Positions 37,409 through 47,326 of a stretch of 64,000 bases of DNA are shown here, piece after piece; the first letter of the stretch is position 1, and each line of letters begins with the position of its first letter. The DNA comes from Prorocentrum cordatum. Taxonomy: Eukaryota; Sar; Dinophyceae; Prorocentrales; Prorocentraceae. Where the stretch lies: positions 1,621,933-1,685,932 of the forward strand of contig CAUYUJ010015282.1 of the NCBI GenBank assembly GCA_963575745.1. The letters are read 5' to 3'. The position numbers and the translations under genes were made by a program. The notes under the pieces are model-generated. The model was not told where the DNA came from. It ran no database searches and saw only the letters and a program-made list of their open reading frames with translations.

Positions 37409-38802
37409 TGCCGCCTGCAGCCGCTGGTGGCCACCCGCTCACTGTCTCTCACGACCTGTGGGTGGGCGACTTCTGCGTGGTGAGGTACAATGTCGGGGGC
37501 CCCTTTCTGTACCACGAGCGGCTGGTCACCTACCTGCCGCTTGGAGCTGGGTTGACCGTCTCGGTCACCACCCCCGACGGTGACGAATATGAGGAGGTAT
37601 GGGGTATGCCAGACATCGTCGAGTGGGAGCCACTGCCGAATCGACAGCAAGGAGGCGTCCTACTGGGTCGGCCCGGAGCTCGATACTACCGTTTCCGGGT
37701 TGGCGCGATGCCGACCATTGCGAGCCTCACGGCGGCGACCACGGCCGCGGCCGCCCGCCTCGGCCAGCCCGCGCCTGTGGGGCCCGTGGCGCCAGCTCTC
37801 GGCGGGCGCATCGCCGAGTTGCCAGCGGGAGGTGCCTTGCCAGGTGCGCCCGCGGCCGGAGGCGCTGCCGCACCGCCCGGTGCTGTGCCAGGCCCGCCGG
37901 CGGCGGGCGCCGCCGCCGATCTCGGAGGCGTGGCCCCAGCGGCCGGGCTTGGTGGCCTGGTGGCAGCGCTCGGCGGACCAGCAGCAGGAGCGCCCGCAGG
38001 AGTTCTTGTCCCCGCTCCTCGTCCGCCGGCTGCCCCTGCCGCAGCCGGCGCCGCGGCCGCCGTGGCCCCAGGCGTCGGCGCGGCGCCTGCCGGTGCTGCC
38101 GTCGACGCGCCCTTGCTTGGCGCGGCAGGCGCGGCTGCAGTCGGTGCACCTCCTCCCGTTGCCTTTGGGGGCGTTCCCGCCGCTGCGGCGCCCGCTGGCG
38201 GCCGCGTCCAGGATGCACGGACGCTCCCAGTGGTCTACGACATGGTGGGCAACCGTCGCCGAGAGTTCCGCGACGCGGTGCTCGCATGCCGGGAGGACCA
38301 GTGGGAAGGGTGGCCGGTGCGCGGCCCCCGCACCACCCACTGGGTCCTCCGGTACATCGTCGACCACGGCGGAACTCCGACTGGGATGCACTCTCGGTGG
38401 CGGAGCGAAGCTCGTCTCCAGGAGCACGAGCCAGGAGTGCAGGAGCATGAACGGGCCTGCCGGGCGCTGGAGGAGCTGCTCTGTTTCGACCAGTGCAACG
38501 GGGCCAACCTGGCGGCCGCTGAGCTGCTAGCGCGCACCATCCAGGTGCAGCAGGAGCGCTACCAGGACAGGAGCGCTGGCGGCACGGCCAGCGGCGGCCA
38601 CGACAGCGTGGACGCCCACCTCTTCATGGGCAGCGAGCTCACCAGGGGAGGCGCGCGCGCGTGCCCGCTCCTCCAGGAGTGGGCCAGCCTTCAGCTGGCC
38701 AAGGAGCAGGCGCTGCTGAAGGAGCGCCGCAAGGCGCGCGAGGAGAGGGAGCTTGCAAAGAAGGGCAACAAGAAGAAGAACAACAGGGAGGAGGAGGGGT
38801 GA
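37405..38802 (+). CDS. ORFb, gag-like protein (copy 2, intact)
   Basis: 465 codons. Residues 1-105 look globular and beta-rich (VGDFCVVRYNVGGPFLYHE, VEWEPLPNRQQGG). Residues 105-245 are an Ala/Gly/Pro linker. Residues 250-430 are helical and include REDQWEGWPVRG and LEELLCFDQCNGANLAAAEL, a segment type I associate with dinoflagellate retroelement proteins. The tail is strongly basic (KKGNKKKNN), suited to nucleic-acid binding. No zinc knuckle is present. The likely role is packaging or nucleocapsid, by position. The stop TGA 38800-38802 shares its A with the pol ATG (TGATG). Confidence 0.75.
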   Translation: MMPPAAAGGHPLTVSHDLWVGDFCVVRYNVGGPFLYHERLVTYLPLGAGLTVSVTTPDGDEYEEVWGMPDIVEWEPLPNRQQGGVLLGRPGARYYRFRVGAMPTIASLTAATTAAAARLGQPAPVGPVAPALGGRIAELPAGGALPGAPAAGGAAAPPGAVPGPPAAGAAADLGGVAPAAGLGGLVAALGGPAAGAPAGVLVPAPRPPAAPAAAGAAAAVAPGVGAAPAGAAVDAPLLGAAGAAAVGAPPPVAFGGVPAAAAPAGGRVQDARTLPVVYDMVGNRRREFRDAVLACREDQWEGWPVRGPRTTHWVLRYIVDHGGTPTGMHSRWRSEARLQEHEPGVQEHERACRALEELLCFDQCNGANLAAAELLARTIQVQQERYQDRSAGGTASGGHDSVDAHLFMGSELTRGGARACPLLQEWASLQLAKEQALLKERRKAREERELAKKGNKKKNNREEEG

Positions 38803-40308
38803 TGTTCCCCTCGGTCGCGCCTGGTTCAGGCGGCCAGCGCGACTCCCTGACTGAGACGCCTGTGGACCGTGGTGCCTCTACCGGTCCGATCAAGAGAGAG
38901 GTTTTTGATGCGCTGGGACATAGTGTTCGCCAACGTGATGTTTTTTCCGCTGCCCCCTCTGCGCCGGGACCATGCCGGCGCGGCGGGCCGCCAGGACCTG
39001 TCGCGGGTCACTCGGCGGCGTGGCGCGGCCACCAAGCGCATCCTTGACTGGGGCGACGAGTGTATCGACGCCCTGAATGACTTGCATGGCCACCAGGACC
39101 GGCCAGCGGTCCCCGCCAATGCCGCCCAGCGGCATGCTGTGGACCACGTCGAATCTCAAGTACGTGCGCTTGGCAAGCCCCCACCTGAGGCAGGTTTTCG
39201 CGAGGGGGCCCTACGTGAGCTCCTCGCAGGGACGGGGATCTACCAGACGGGTGATCTCTCTTCCCGACGGCCGTATGTCAAGGAGTCCATATCCTGGCCC
39301 TCGCCCGACCTGCAGCCAGTTCCACTGACCGCCTGCATTGGCGAGGCCGAATCTGAGTGGCTGGGCCGCTGGCAGAGCACCTTGCTCAGGCCAGATAAAC
39401 CTACAGCTGCTGAACGTACTGAGTTCTGCCCTCACGGACTTTTTTTCGACCCCAGTCTCTTCAGTAAGCCTCTGCTCGACGCCGATTTTGTCGCCAAGTT
39501 GCTGGCTCGCGGCATGGTGGAGCTGAAGAGGGACTGCGACGCAGCCACCGTCGGCTGCTTCTTCGTCGCGAAGAAGAACAAGAAGCTGAGAGTGATATTT
39601 GACACGAGGTATGCCAACTTATTTTTTGGTCGACCGGCTCGGACTGCGTTGCCGACTGCGACGGCCCTCGCTGCTTTCGAGAACCCTGGGCGCGACACCT
39701 ACCTGGCCTCGGGTGATATCGATAACGCATTCTACAGACTACGATTGCCTGACGGGCTGCCCTCATACTTCAGACTGCCCGCCCTGGATGCCAGCCTGCT
39801 CGGGATCACGCACCTGGACGGGGTCCCGCTCGCGCGAGGGGCGCGAGTGCAGCCCTGTGTGTGCGTCTTGCCGATAGGCTGGAGCCATGCGCTGGCCCTC
39901 TGTCAGGGCGTGCTCCGACGCGCCATGGCCACCGCGGGGTTCACCGTGGACCAGTGCGTCGAGGGCGGGAAGGCGGGGGTCGTGGTCGACCGGGAGGGCG
40001 CCGCGGCGGTTGCCGGCTATGTCGACAACTACGCCGCCCTGGGACGCCCCCCGGCCCTTGTCGACCAGGCCGCCCTTGCCATCACGCGCGTGCTGACGGA
40101 GAAGGGGCTTCTCACTCACGATGAGGAGCCTGCCGCGCGGGACGCCACCTTCGTAGGGCTAGAGCTGAAGAGAGGGCGACATCTTTCGATCAAGGCCAGG
40201 AGCATTTGGAGACTTCGCTTCGGGTTGGACGCTTTTTTCTCAGAAGAGGTTTTTGTTCTGGAGACGCCCTCAGGGTCATCATGGGACATTTCACTTGGGC
40301 AGGTTTGA
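38802..40308 (+). pseudogene. pol N-terminus and reverse transcriptase (copy 2, one-base insertion)
   Basis: Starts at the ATG of TGATG. After about 47 codons a run of six Ts (38941-38946; five in copy 3) moves the reading to another frame, in which the N-terminal extension (LDWGDECIDALNDLHGHQD) and the RT continue cleanly to 40308. RT motifs are the same as copy 1, with YVDN at 40018-40029. An alternative reading starts in that second frame at about 38908 (MRWDIVFANVMFF), which would bypass the lesion. The RT C-terminus is cut by the same two-base change as copy 1 (40235-40261). Confidence 0.8.
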
Positions 40309-43097
40309 TACGACGAGAAGTCCTCTCTTTGCTCAACGCCAGTTACCAGCTCGCCGAGCGGATCGGGTCTCGGCAGGCGCGTCTTTGGAGATCAGTGCGA
40401 CGCGAGCTCTGGCAAGCACGCTGTATCTTACCGCTGCTCAGCGTTGACGTCAGCGCAGGGTGGTGGCCAGAGGTAGCCGCCTCTGATGCGTCGCTGTTCG
40501 GTCTCGGTGTCACTGTCCGAAAAGCTCCCACTTCACTGGTTTCTTCGATCGGCCGATGCAGCGAGAGGTGGCGCTTCCGGGTTGAGGGGGCCCAGCGGGC
40601 TCGCGAGCGTGCTCTCCATCAGGCAGCTGAGGACTCCACTGGTAGCCCCGACAAGGCCCTCGAGAACCTGCTGGTCGACAACCCCGTGGCTTTCGACGAG
40701 GTCCCCTTAGGCTTCTTGAAGTCTGACACTTGGAAGGTTGTTCGCGCTTCAAAGGTTGCTGGGTCCACCGACGTCCTAGAGCTGGAGGGGGGGGCGCTCC
40801 TTATGGCTATTCGACATGCGCTCGGGAACACTGGGGCTCTTGGGAAGAAGATCCTGTTTATAGTGGATAACCTACCACTGGCCCTAGCGGCCACCAAGGG
40901 GCGGGCGAACTCGCGATATCTCCGGCATGTACTTCAGAAGATGGCTGCTCTATCGTTGACCACAGGATGTAAGATAGTTGTGCGTTGGGTACCATCTGAA
41001 CTCAATCCTGCAGACCATCCGTCTCGAGGCGATCACGGTTTCTTCACTACTCCATACCACGTACATCTTTCTCGGCCCCATGGGGCCGCGCCGGCGGCCA
41101 GCTGCGGCGCAGGCCGCTGTCGAGCGGGCACAGAACGCCCAGCTCGTGGTGGCCTCGACGGTGCAGACTTTCGGCCTCTCGTTCCTCGAGTCCGCGGCGA
41201 TCCGCCCGAACGCGCAGAGGCAGTGCCACGACCGCTTGGCGACGCTGGTCCTCTTCTGCCGGATGTACCGCCTGGACTGGGACAGTTGGGAGTCGCTGGA
41301 CAATGCCGTCACCGCGCTGCTGAATCACCAGTTCCTGGACGGCAAGTGCTCGGACCTGGGGGCGCAGCTGATCGCGGCGCTCTCGCACGTCTTCCCGGGC
41401 CTGGCCCGGCGCAGCGGGCTGTGCCTGCCGCGCGCGTGCCGAGCGGCCAGTGCCTGGAAGCGACGCTCTCCTGGGCGCTCGAGGCTGCCCATGCCCAAGA
41501 CCGGGGCGGCGGCGATCGCAGGGGTGATGCTGTACCTCGGCCGTCGCCGGATGGCCATCTACGCCATGCTGACCTTCATTTGCTATCTCAGGCCGCTGGA
41601 AGGGATCGCGCTGCTGGGGAGGCACCTGGTCGCCCCTGTGTCGGCGGCAGGAGCGAGCTACGCGAATTGGGGGCTGCTACTCCACGACTTCGAGCTCGGC
41701 CAGCCCTCCAAGACCGGCACGTCGGACGACGCGGTGCTCATCGACCAGGACAGCTGGATCCTCCCTGTGCTGGCAGGGCTCCAGGCGGCAACGCACGCGG
41801 ACGCCTCGCTGTGGGACTTCGACGCGACGGAGTTCAGGGTGACCTTCAAGGCCGCTGCGGAGCTGCTGGGGTTGGGGCAGCTCGCTCCACACCCCTACTC
41901 GCTTCGCCACGGCGGAGCGTCGGACGACCTCCTGGCCGGACGCCGAAGCCTGGAGCAGGTGCGAGCTCGGGGCCGATGGGTGTCGTCGTCGAGCCTTCGT
42001 CGGTACACCAAGGCCACTCGCCTACTTCGCGAGCTGCACGAGGTACACAGCGACGTCTTCAGCTTCGGGAACTTCGTGATGACCCAGTTCACAGCGCTCG
42101 TGGAGCTCGGGCTGGCTGGCCCGCTTTTCGACCAGGTCCCGGCGAGTGTGAGGGCCCTCTTGCTCTCGGGCCCGAACGCCGAGGCCGCGTCCGCCGCCGG
42201 CCGCGCGCGAAGGCGGCCGGCAACGTGACCCACCTGGTCGACGGCGGGGACGTCGGCGCCTACCTGGGCAAGAGGCTCGTGGCGAGCCTAGGCCGGGCCG
42301 TGCGACTCAGGTCGCTGCTGTTCCTGGAGCTCTTCGGGGGCTGTGGCCGCGTCGCGGCCAGCGCGCAAGCCATGGGCTATGCCGCGCTGAGCCTGGACAT
42401 CGATGCTTCACCTTTGGAGAATCACTTGACGCCAGCCTTCCTCAACAGGATCCTGGGCTGGATCTCTGGCGGGGCCATCGCAGGCGCGTGGCTCGGCACA
42501 CCGTGCAGTACCTGGACCCGCGCGCTGCGAGCCCCGCTGCGAACTGAGCAGCACCCTGACGGCCGGCCCGACCTCTCGCCTGAGCAGTGTAGTAAGCTTG
42601 ACATTGGGAACAGGTCTTTCCTTTTTTCCCTTCATGTAATCCGTGCGTGTTTGAGATACGGGATTGGCGTTATGATTGAGAATCCGCAGACCAGCCTCAT
42701 GTGGTCCTCCCCTCGTTTTCAGAAGCTTCTGAACTTAAGGAGCAGCACTTCTGTCGCGTGTCACATGTGTCAGTTTGGCGCACCATGGAAAAAGCAACCA
42801 GGGTGCAAGCTTGGGGCATCGGAGAGCTGTGGGAACTTTCTAAAAAATGCGGTGGCCCTCGCGGCCTGCGCAGCAGAACCCTCCGACCCCACCTCGAACT
42901 CAGCGGGCGCGCGCCGGGCGGGAAGTTGGAGGGGGCGAACTGGGCCATCCAGGGGGTGGATGAACAAGTGGGCCGTTCATCGGGTGGATGGAAGCGCGGT
43001 GGTGCGAGAAATCACAGCTGGGATTGCGGATGGCTCGGCCGTCCACTTTCACCTCGTCCCTCAACCATCTTTGCTGGAATCAGCTCCTGCCAGCTAG
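40206..43097 (+). CDS. RNase H and C5-methyltransferase in one continuous frame (copy 2)
   Basis: 963 codons, identical in protein sequence to copy 1 as far as I can see, with one silent base difference near the end (PQPS segment). The RNase H motifs are at about 40470-41030, the methyltransferase Cys of TPCSTW at 42504, and the Glu of IENPQ at 42678. The C-terminal 57 residues from 42926 are transposon-encoded. Conservation of an open frame through the recombinase overlap is uninformative here, because the two copies are so recent. Confidence 0.75.
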   Translation: METSLRVGRFFLRRGFCSGDALRVIMGHFTWAGLIRREVLSLLNASYQLAERIGSRQARLWRSVRRELWQARCILPLLSVDVSAGWWPEVAASDASLFGLGVTVRKAPTSLVSSIGRCSERWRFRVEGAQRARERALHQAAEDSTGSPDKALENLLVDNPVAFDEVPLGFLKSDTWKVVRASKVAGSTDVLELEGGALLMAIRHALGNTGALGKKILFIVDNLPLALAATKGRANSRYLRHVLQKMAALSLTTGCKIVVRWVPSELNPADHPSRGDHGFFTTPYHVHLSRPHGAAPAASCGAGRCRAGTERPARGGLDGADFRPLVPRVRGDPPERAEAVPRPLGDAGPLLPDVPPGLGQLGVAGQCRHRAAESPVPGRQVLGPGGAADRGALARLPGPGPAQRAVPAARVPSGQCLEATLSWALEAAHAQDRGGGDRRGDAVPRPSPDGHLRHADLHLLSQAAGRDRAAGEAPGRPCVGGRSELRELGAATPRLRARPALQDRHVGRRGAHRPGQLDPPCAGRAPGGNARGRLAVGLRRDGVQGDLQGRCGAAGVGAARSTPLLASPRRSVGRPPGRTPKPGAGASSGPMGVVVEPSSVHQGHSPTSRAARGTQRRLQLRELRDDPVHSARGARAGWPAFRPGPGECEGPLALGPERRGRVRRRPRAKAAGNVTHLVDGGDVGAYLGKRLVASLGRAVRLRSLLFLELFGGCGRVAASAQAMGYAALSLDIDASPLENHLTPAFLNRILGWISGGAIAGAWLGTPCSTWTRALRAPLRTEQHPDGRPDLSPEQCSKLDIGNRSFLFSLHVIRACLRYGIGVMIENPQTSLMWSSPRFQKLLNLRSSTSVACHMCQFGAPWKKQPGCKLGASESCGNFLKNAVALAACAAEPSDPTSNSAGARRAGSWRGRTGPSRGWMNKWAVHRVDGSAVVREITAGIADGSAVHFHLVPQPSLLESAPAS
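41080..42228 (+). CDS. Tyrosine recombinase (copy 2)
   Basis: Same 382-residue protein as copy 1 from GPRRRPAAAQ to ARRRPAT. Catalytic Tyr at 42004, Arg II of YSLRHGG at 41905. The gene appears intact, so it could in principle act on SDR ends in trans, even though RT of the same copy is damaged. Confidence 0.9.
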   Translation: MGPRRRPAAAQAAVERAQNAQLVVASTVQTFGLSFLESAAIRPNAQRQCHDRLATLVLFCRMYRLDWDSWESLDNAVTALLNHQFLDGKCSDLGAQLIAALSHVFPGLARRSGLCLPRACRAASAWKRRSPGRSRLPMPKTGAAAIAGVMLYLGRRRMAIYAMLTFICYLRPLEGIALLGRHLVAPVSAAGASYANWGLLLHDFELGQPSKTGTSDDAVLIDQDSWILPVLAGLQAATHADASLWDFDATEFRVTFKAAAELLGLGQLAPHPYSLRHGGASDDLLAGRRSLEQVRARGRWVSSSSLRRYTKATRLLRELHEVHSDVFSFGNFVMTQFTALVELGLAGPLFDQVPASVRALLLSGPNAEAASAAGRARRRPAT

Positions 43098-44357
43098 ACA
43101 GCCCTGGGCCCTCTCGACTGTCTCCACTTCTCTTGCGTATTTAATGGTCCCACTGGCTTTCGATCTCTTCTCCCTTCATGTTTTCTCAGTGTCCTCCACA
43201 CCTGTACTGCTGCCCTTCTAGACGCGGTGCACTCGCCTCGACGTTGGGTTGTCAAAAAAAGGGGGAGGAGGAGGGGAGGAGGAGGAGAAGGAGGAGAAGG
43301 AGGAGGAGGGAGAGGTGATAATGGGATGAATGAGGGAGGAGGAGGAAAAGGAGGTTCATAAGGATGAGCATGGAGGACGATGAGGGAGGAGGGCGGGAGC
43401 AGGATTGCGGAGGATGATGGAGGAGGAAGGAGGGGGGGCGGAAGGATGAGGACATGTGAGGAGGAGGAGGAGGAGGAGGAGGAGGACGACGACGACGCGG
43501 GGCGAAAAGGGAGAAAAGGGACGACGAGGTGCGGGGCGAGAGGGCAGGAATGCTGGCGGGAGGGAGGGATGGAGGGAGGCATGGGAGCAGGAGAAGGGGA
43601 GGGAGAGGCGGGGTGGTTTGGGATCGGTGCAAGGGCGCCCTGGGTCGCGGGAGCCAAGGCGGCCAGGCGCGCGAGTACCCTTCCCCCGAGGCGCGGAACG
43701 CCTTTCCGAGGGAGCTCTGGGAAGGGGTTCCATGAGCCGGGTGGATGGCCCACTTGGGGCCTCGGAGCATCAGCCGGACGGATGGCCCACTTGGGGCCCT
43801 GGACCAGTGCAGGGGTACTGGGTGCCCCGGTGTGATGTTCCATGAGCCGGGTGGATGGCCCACTTGGGGCCTGGGGGCGGCGAGGGGGTTGCGCGCAGGG
43901 CGTGCGAGGGTCGGGGGCGTGCATGAGCCGGATGGATGGCCCACTTGGGGCCTCGGGGGGGGCGGCCTCCAGGAGCCGGGTGGATGGCCCACTTGGGGCC
44001 TCGGAGCATCAGCCGGACGGATGGCCCACTTGGGGCCTGCATTCGGCCTCCGCGGAACAGCGTTCGGGAAGGGCTGCGCGCCTTCCCGGAACAGCGTTCG
44101 GGAAGGGCTGGCGGCGGAGGGAATGGGGAGGGGTGGGAGCGGGAGAGCACGAGGTTGGAAGAAAGGGGCAAATGGAGGGAGGGAAGGGGAAGGGGACGGG
44201 GGAAGGCGAAATAGGACAGGGGAGCTGGGGGAAGGGAGGGGGAGGGGGGGGGGAGGGATGAGGGAGGCAGAGTGCGAGAGAAAATGGGCGCGGTTGGCAG
44301 ATGTAAGTAGCGGGCTAGCATCAGTGAGGCGCTGAACGACACTGGTGTGGGACGCGG

Positions 44358-44396
<39 letters not shown>

Positions 44397-44828
44397 GGGC
44401 GAAAAGGGGAGTGAAGGGAGAAAAGGGGAGGTGGCGGCGGAGGGGGCAAGGGGCTGCGCGGTGGGCGGAGGCAGGGGGAGGGCCAGCACGGGAGCGTGCA
44501 CGGGGCAGACCAGGCGAAGTGGCCACTTCGGCGCCGCAGAAAGGGCGCGGCGGTCGACGGGCACACCTAGGACGAGAAGGAGAGAGGGTGGCAGAACAGC
44601 AATTCCAAGGCTGCCCCTCGCAGACAATTTGGCTTCACTCGTGCGGCCTGATCCCGCTTCGAGGTGTCTCCATGTCGACGCGGTAGCGGGCCGTGGGCCG
44701 AGGCGACCGAACTGCTCCGAACGCTGGGCGGAAAGGCGTTCCAGAAATCTTGGAACGCCTCCCCGAAAGCCGTTCCATGCACCCTTTCGACGGCCCACCT
44801 TCTGGATGGCCCTGTTCGCCCCGCCTAA
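42926..44828. mobile_element. TIR DNA transposon in copy 2
   Basis: 1,903 bp, the same insertion point and GGGAAG duplication (42920-42925, 44829-44834) as in copy 1. It differs from that copy by several substitutions and small indels in repeat tracts, for example an extra GGAGGGAT block near 43565. The six GGATGGCCCACTTGGGGCC repeats are kept. Sharing of the insertion shows it predates the duplication of the array unit. Confidence 0.85.
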
Positions 44829-45007
44829 GGGAAGCACTGGACAGCCACTGCTGCTGCCTACCCGGCAGCCTTCGCCCGTGCCGCCGCCGCCATCCTCGTT
44901 CGCACGTGTGAGAATAAACGCCCCCTGGCTCTCTCTCTCTCTCGCAGAATGGGGGTGTAGCCCTGAATGTTTTTTTCGGCCTTCGGCCAAGTCCGCGTTC
45001 GGGTTCG

Positions 45008-45129
45008 GGATGCGAGGCTCGTCTATATGTCCAGTGTCTCGCCCTGAAGCCGCGAGTTCGCCGCCGTGCACTGCTCCGCGCAAAGAACATCATCTCTCTT
45101 GGCGACGTGGGTCGGAAGAGGCCCTGCTG
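45008..45129 (+). repeat. B1 split direct repeat, copy 2
   Basis: 122 bp, GGATGCGAGG to GCCCTGCTG, directly abutting A2. Confidence 0.9.
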
Positions 45130-45203
45130 GGTGCATTCAGTACGTGAAGCAGGCACTGAAGGGAGCGTCGCCGCATGGCCACTGCCACTTGTGCTCGAGC
45201 TCT
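45130..45203 (+). repeat. A2 split direct repeat, copy 2
   Basis: 74 bp, GGTGCATTCAG to GCTCGAGCTCT. Confidence 0.9.
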
Positions 45204-45254
45204 CCCTCCCCCCTTTTTCTCCCCCTTCGAGCTTGAGAGTGGCTTTTTCTGGCT

Positions 45255-45376
45255 GGATGCGAGGCTCGTCTATCTGTCCAGTGTCTCGCCCTGAAGCCGC
45301 GAGTTCGCCGCCGTGCACTGCTCCTCGCAAAGAACATCATCTCTCTTGGCGACGTGGGTCGGAAGAGGCCCTGCTG
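45255..45376 (+). repeat. B2 split direct repeat, right end of copy 2
   Basis: 122 bp ending GAGGCCCTGCTG before ATCATCATC. Confidence 0.9.
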
Positions 45377-45424
45377 ATCATCATCATGATCACCATCATG
45401 GTGATGATGCTGTTGATGATGATA

Positions 45425-45475
<51 letters not shown>

Positions 45476-45499
45476 ATGACGTTTATGCTGATGATGATG
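45377..45499. repeat. (GAT)n spacer between copies 2 and 3
   Basis: The first 90 bp match the 36850 spacer. The end differs (GATTATGACGTTTATGCTGATG in place of the CTG run), so spacers vary in their right part. Confidence 0.95.
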
Positions 45500-45573
45500 G
45501 GTGTATTCAGTACGCGAAGCAGGCATTGAAGGGGGCGTCGCCGCATGGCCACTGCCACTTGTGCTCGAGCTCT
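45500..45573 (+). repeat. A1 split direct repeat, copy 3
   Basis: GGTGTATTCAGTACGCG to GCTCGAGCTCT, after GCTGATGATGATG. Confidence 0.9.
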
Positions 45574-45599
45574 GAGTCAGGGCCCCCCCATTCCTTTCC

Positions 45600-45932
45600 A
45601 TGCAAGCCGCCCTCCGCCATATTGCCGGGCGATTCGCTGAGGGGGTCTCGACGGGCCTTGTCGCGTGGGCTGGGCGGCCTACCTGCCCGCACTGCGAGTG
45701 CTCGCCAGTGCTGCACTGTCCACCTCTGACCCGCTTGACTGGTGACGTGGCCTACACCTCGCCGCTGACCCCGCTCGCGCTGGTCTTCACGTGTGCCTGT
45801 GTGGCGGTCGTGGCCTTCTCGGCTGGTCGCTTGACGGGGGTGAGGGCTAGGACAGAGCTGAACCCCGAGGACCTGGACGCGACGGCCCGAGCTCAGGTGG
45901 CGCAGTATCGGTCGAAGGCTTTGGCACAATGA
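45600..45932 (+). CDS. ORFa, 110-aa Cys-rich protein (copy 3)
   Basis: Intact, with a few substitutions against copy 2 (for example PPLTRLTG for PPLTCSTG, losing one Cys). The CPHCECSPVLHC cluster and the hydrophobic segment are kept, which points to these as the important parts. The stop overlaps the ORFb ATG at 45929. Confidence 0.7.
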   Translation: MQAALRHIAGRFAEGVSTGLVAWAGRPTCPHCECSPVLHCPPLTRLTGDVAYTSPLTPLALVFTCACVAVVAFSAGRLTGVRARTELNPEDLDATARAQVAQYRSKALAQ

Positions 45933-47326
45933 TGCCGCCTGCAGCCGCTGGTGGCCACCCGCTCACTGTCTCTCACGACCTGCGGGTGGGCGACTTCTGC
46001 GTGGTGAGGTACAATGTCGGGGGCCCCTTTCTGTACCACGAGCGGCTGGTCACCTACCTGCCGCTTGGAGCTGGGTTGACCGTCTCGGTCACCACCCCCG
46101 ACGGTGACGAATATGAGGAGGTATGGAGTATGCCAGACATCGTCGAGTGGGAGCCACTGCCGAATCGACAGCAAGGAGGCGTCCTACTGGGTTGGCCCGG
46201 AGCTCGATACTACCGCTTCCGGGTTGGCGCGATGCCGACCATTGCGAGCCTCACGGCGGCGACCACGGTCGCGGCCGCCCGCCTCGGCCAGCCCGCGCCT
46301 GCGGGGCCCGTGGCGCCAGCTCTCGGCGGGCGCATCGCCGAGTTGCCAGCGGGAGGTGCCTTGCCAGGTGCGCCCGCGGCCGGAGGCGCTGCCGCGCCGC
46401 CCGGTGCTGCGCCAGGCCCGCCGGCGGCGGGCGCCGCCGCCGCTCTCGGAGGCGTGGCCCCAGCGGCCGGGCTTGGTGGCCTGGTGGCAGCGCTCGGCGG
46501 ACCAGCAGCAGGAGCGCCCGCAGGAGTTCTTGTCCCCGCTCCTCTTCCGCCGGCTGCCCCTGCCGCAGCCGGCGCCGCGGCCGCCGTGGCCCCAGGGGTC
46601 GGCGCGGCGCCTGCCGGTGCTGCCGTCGACGCGCCCTTGCTTGGCGCGGCAGGCGCGGCTGCAGTCGGTGCACCTCCTCCCGTGGCCTTTGGGGGCGTTC
46701 CCGCCGCTGCGGCGCCCGCTGGCGGCCGCGTCCAGGATGCACGGGCGCTCCCAGTGGTCTACGACATGGTGGGCAACCGTCGTCGAGAGTTCCGCGACGC
46801 GGTGCTGGCCTGCCGGGAGGACCAGTGGGAAGGGTTGCCGGTGCGCGGCCCCCGCACCACCCACTGGGTCCTCCGGTACATCGTCGACCACGGCGGAACT
46901 CCGACTGGGATGCACTCTCGGTGGCGGAGCGAGGCTCGTCTCCAGGAGCACGAGCCAGGAGTGCAGGAGCATGAACGGGCCTGCCGGGCGCTGGAGGAGC
47001 TGCTCTGTTTCGACCAGTGCAACGGGGCCAACCTGGCGGCCGCTGAGCTGCTAGCGCGCACCATCCAGGTGCAGCAGGAGCGCTACCGGGACAGGAGCGC
47101 TGGCGGCACGGCCAGTGGCGGCCACGACGGCGTGGACGCCCACCTCTTCATGGGCAGCGAGCTCACCAGGGGAGGCGTGCGCGCGTGCCCGCTCCTCCAG
47201 GAGTGGGCCAGCCTTCAGCTGGCCAAGGAGCAGGCGCTGCTGAAGGAGCGCCGCAAGGCGCCCGAGGAGAGGGAGCTTGCAAAGAAGGGCAACAAGAAGA
47301 AGAACAACAGGGAGGAGGAGGGGTGA
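45929..47326 (+). CDS. ORFb, gag-like protein (copy 3, intact)
   Basis: 465 codons, same length as copy 2, with scattered substitutions and no indel. The N-terminal VGDFCVVRYNVGG block, the Ala/Pro linker, LEELLCFDQCNGANLAAAEL and the KKGNKKKNN tail are all present. The TGA at 47324-47326 overlaps the pol ATG at 47326-47328. Confidence 0.75.
   Translation: MMPPAAAGGHPLTVSHDLRVGDFCVVRYNVGGPFLYHERLVTYLPLGAGLTVSVTTPDGDEYEEVWSMPDIVEWEPLPNRQQGGVLLGWPGARYYRFRVGAMPTIASLTAATTVAAARLGQPAPAGPVAPALGGRIAELPAGGALPGAPAAGGAAAPPGAAPGPPAAGAAAALGGVAPAAGLGGLVAALGGPAAGAPAGVLVPAPLPPAAPAAAGAAAAVAPGVGAAPAGAAVDAPLLGAAGAAAVGAPPPVAFGGVPAAAAPAGGRVQDARALPVVYDMVGNRRREFRDAVLACREDQWEGLPVRGPRTTHWVLRYIVDHGGTPTGMHSRWRSEARLQEHEPGVQEHERACRALEELLCFDQCNGANLAAAELLARTIQVQQERYRDRSAGGTASGGHDGVDAHLFMGSELTRGGVRACPLLQEWASLQLAKEQALLKERRKAPEERELAKKGNKKKNNREEEG

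Larger units (their letters stand above)
36976..45376 (+). mobile_element. Tyrosine-recombinase retrotransposon, copy 2
   Basis: 8,401 bp with A1 36976-37049, B1 45008-45129, A2 45130-45203 and B2 45255-45376. Its gag-like ORF is intact. It carries a one-base insertion near the pol start, the same RT/RNase H frame break as copy 1 and the same inserted TIR transposon. Shared damage means copies 1 and 2 descend from one decayed element by DNA duplication or gene conversion. Confidence 0.9.
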
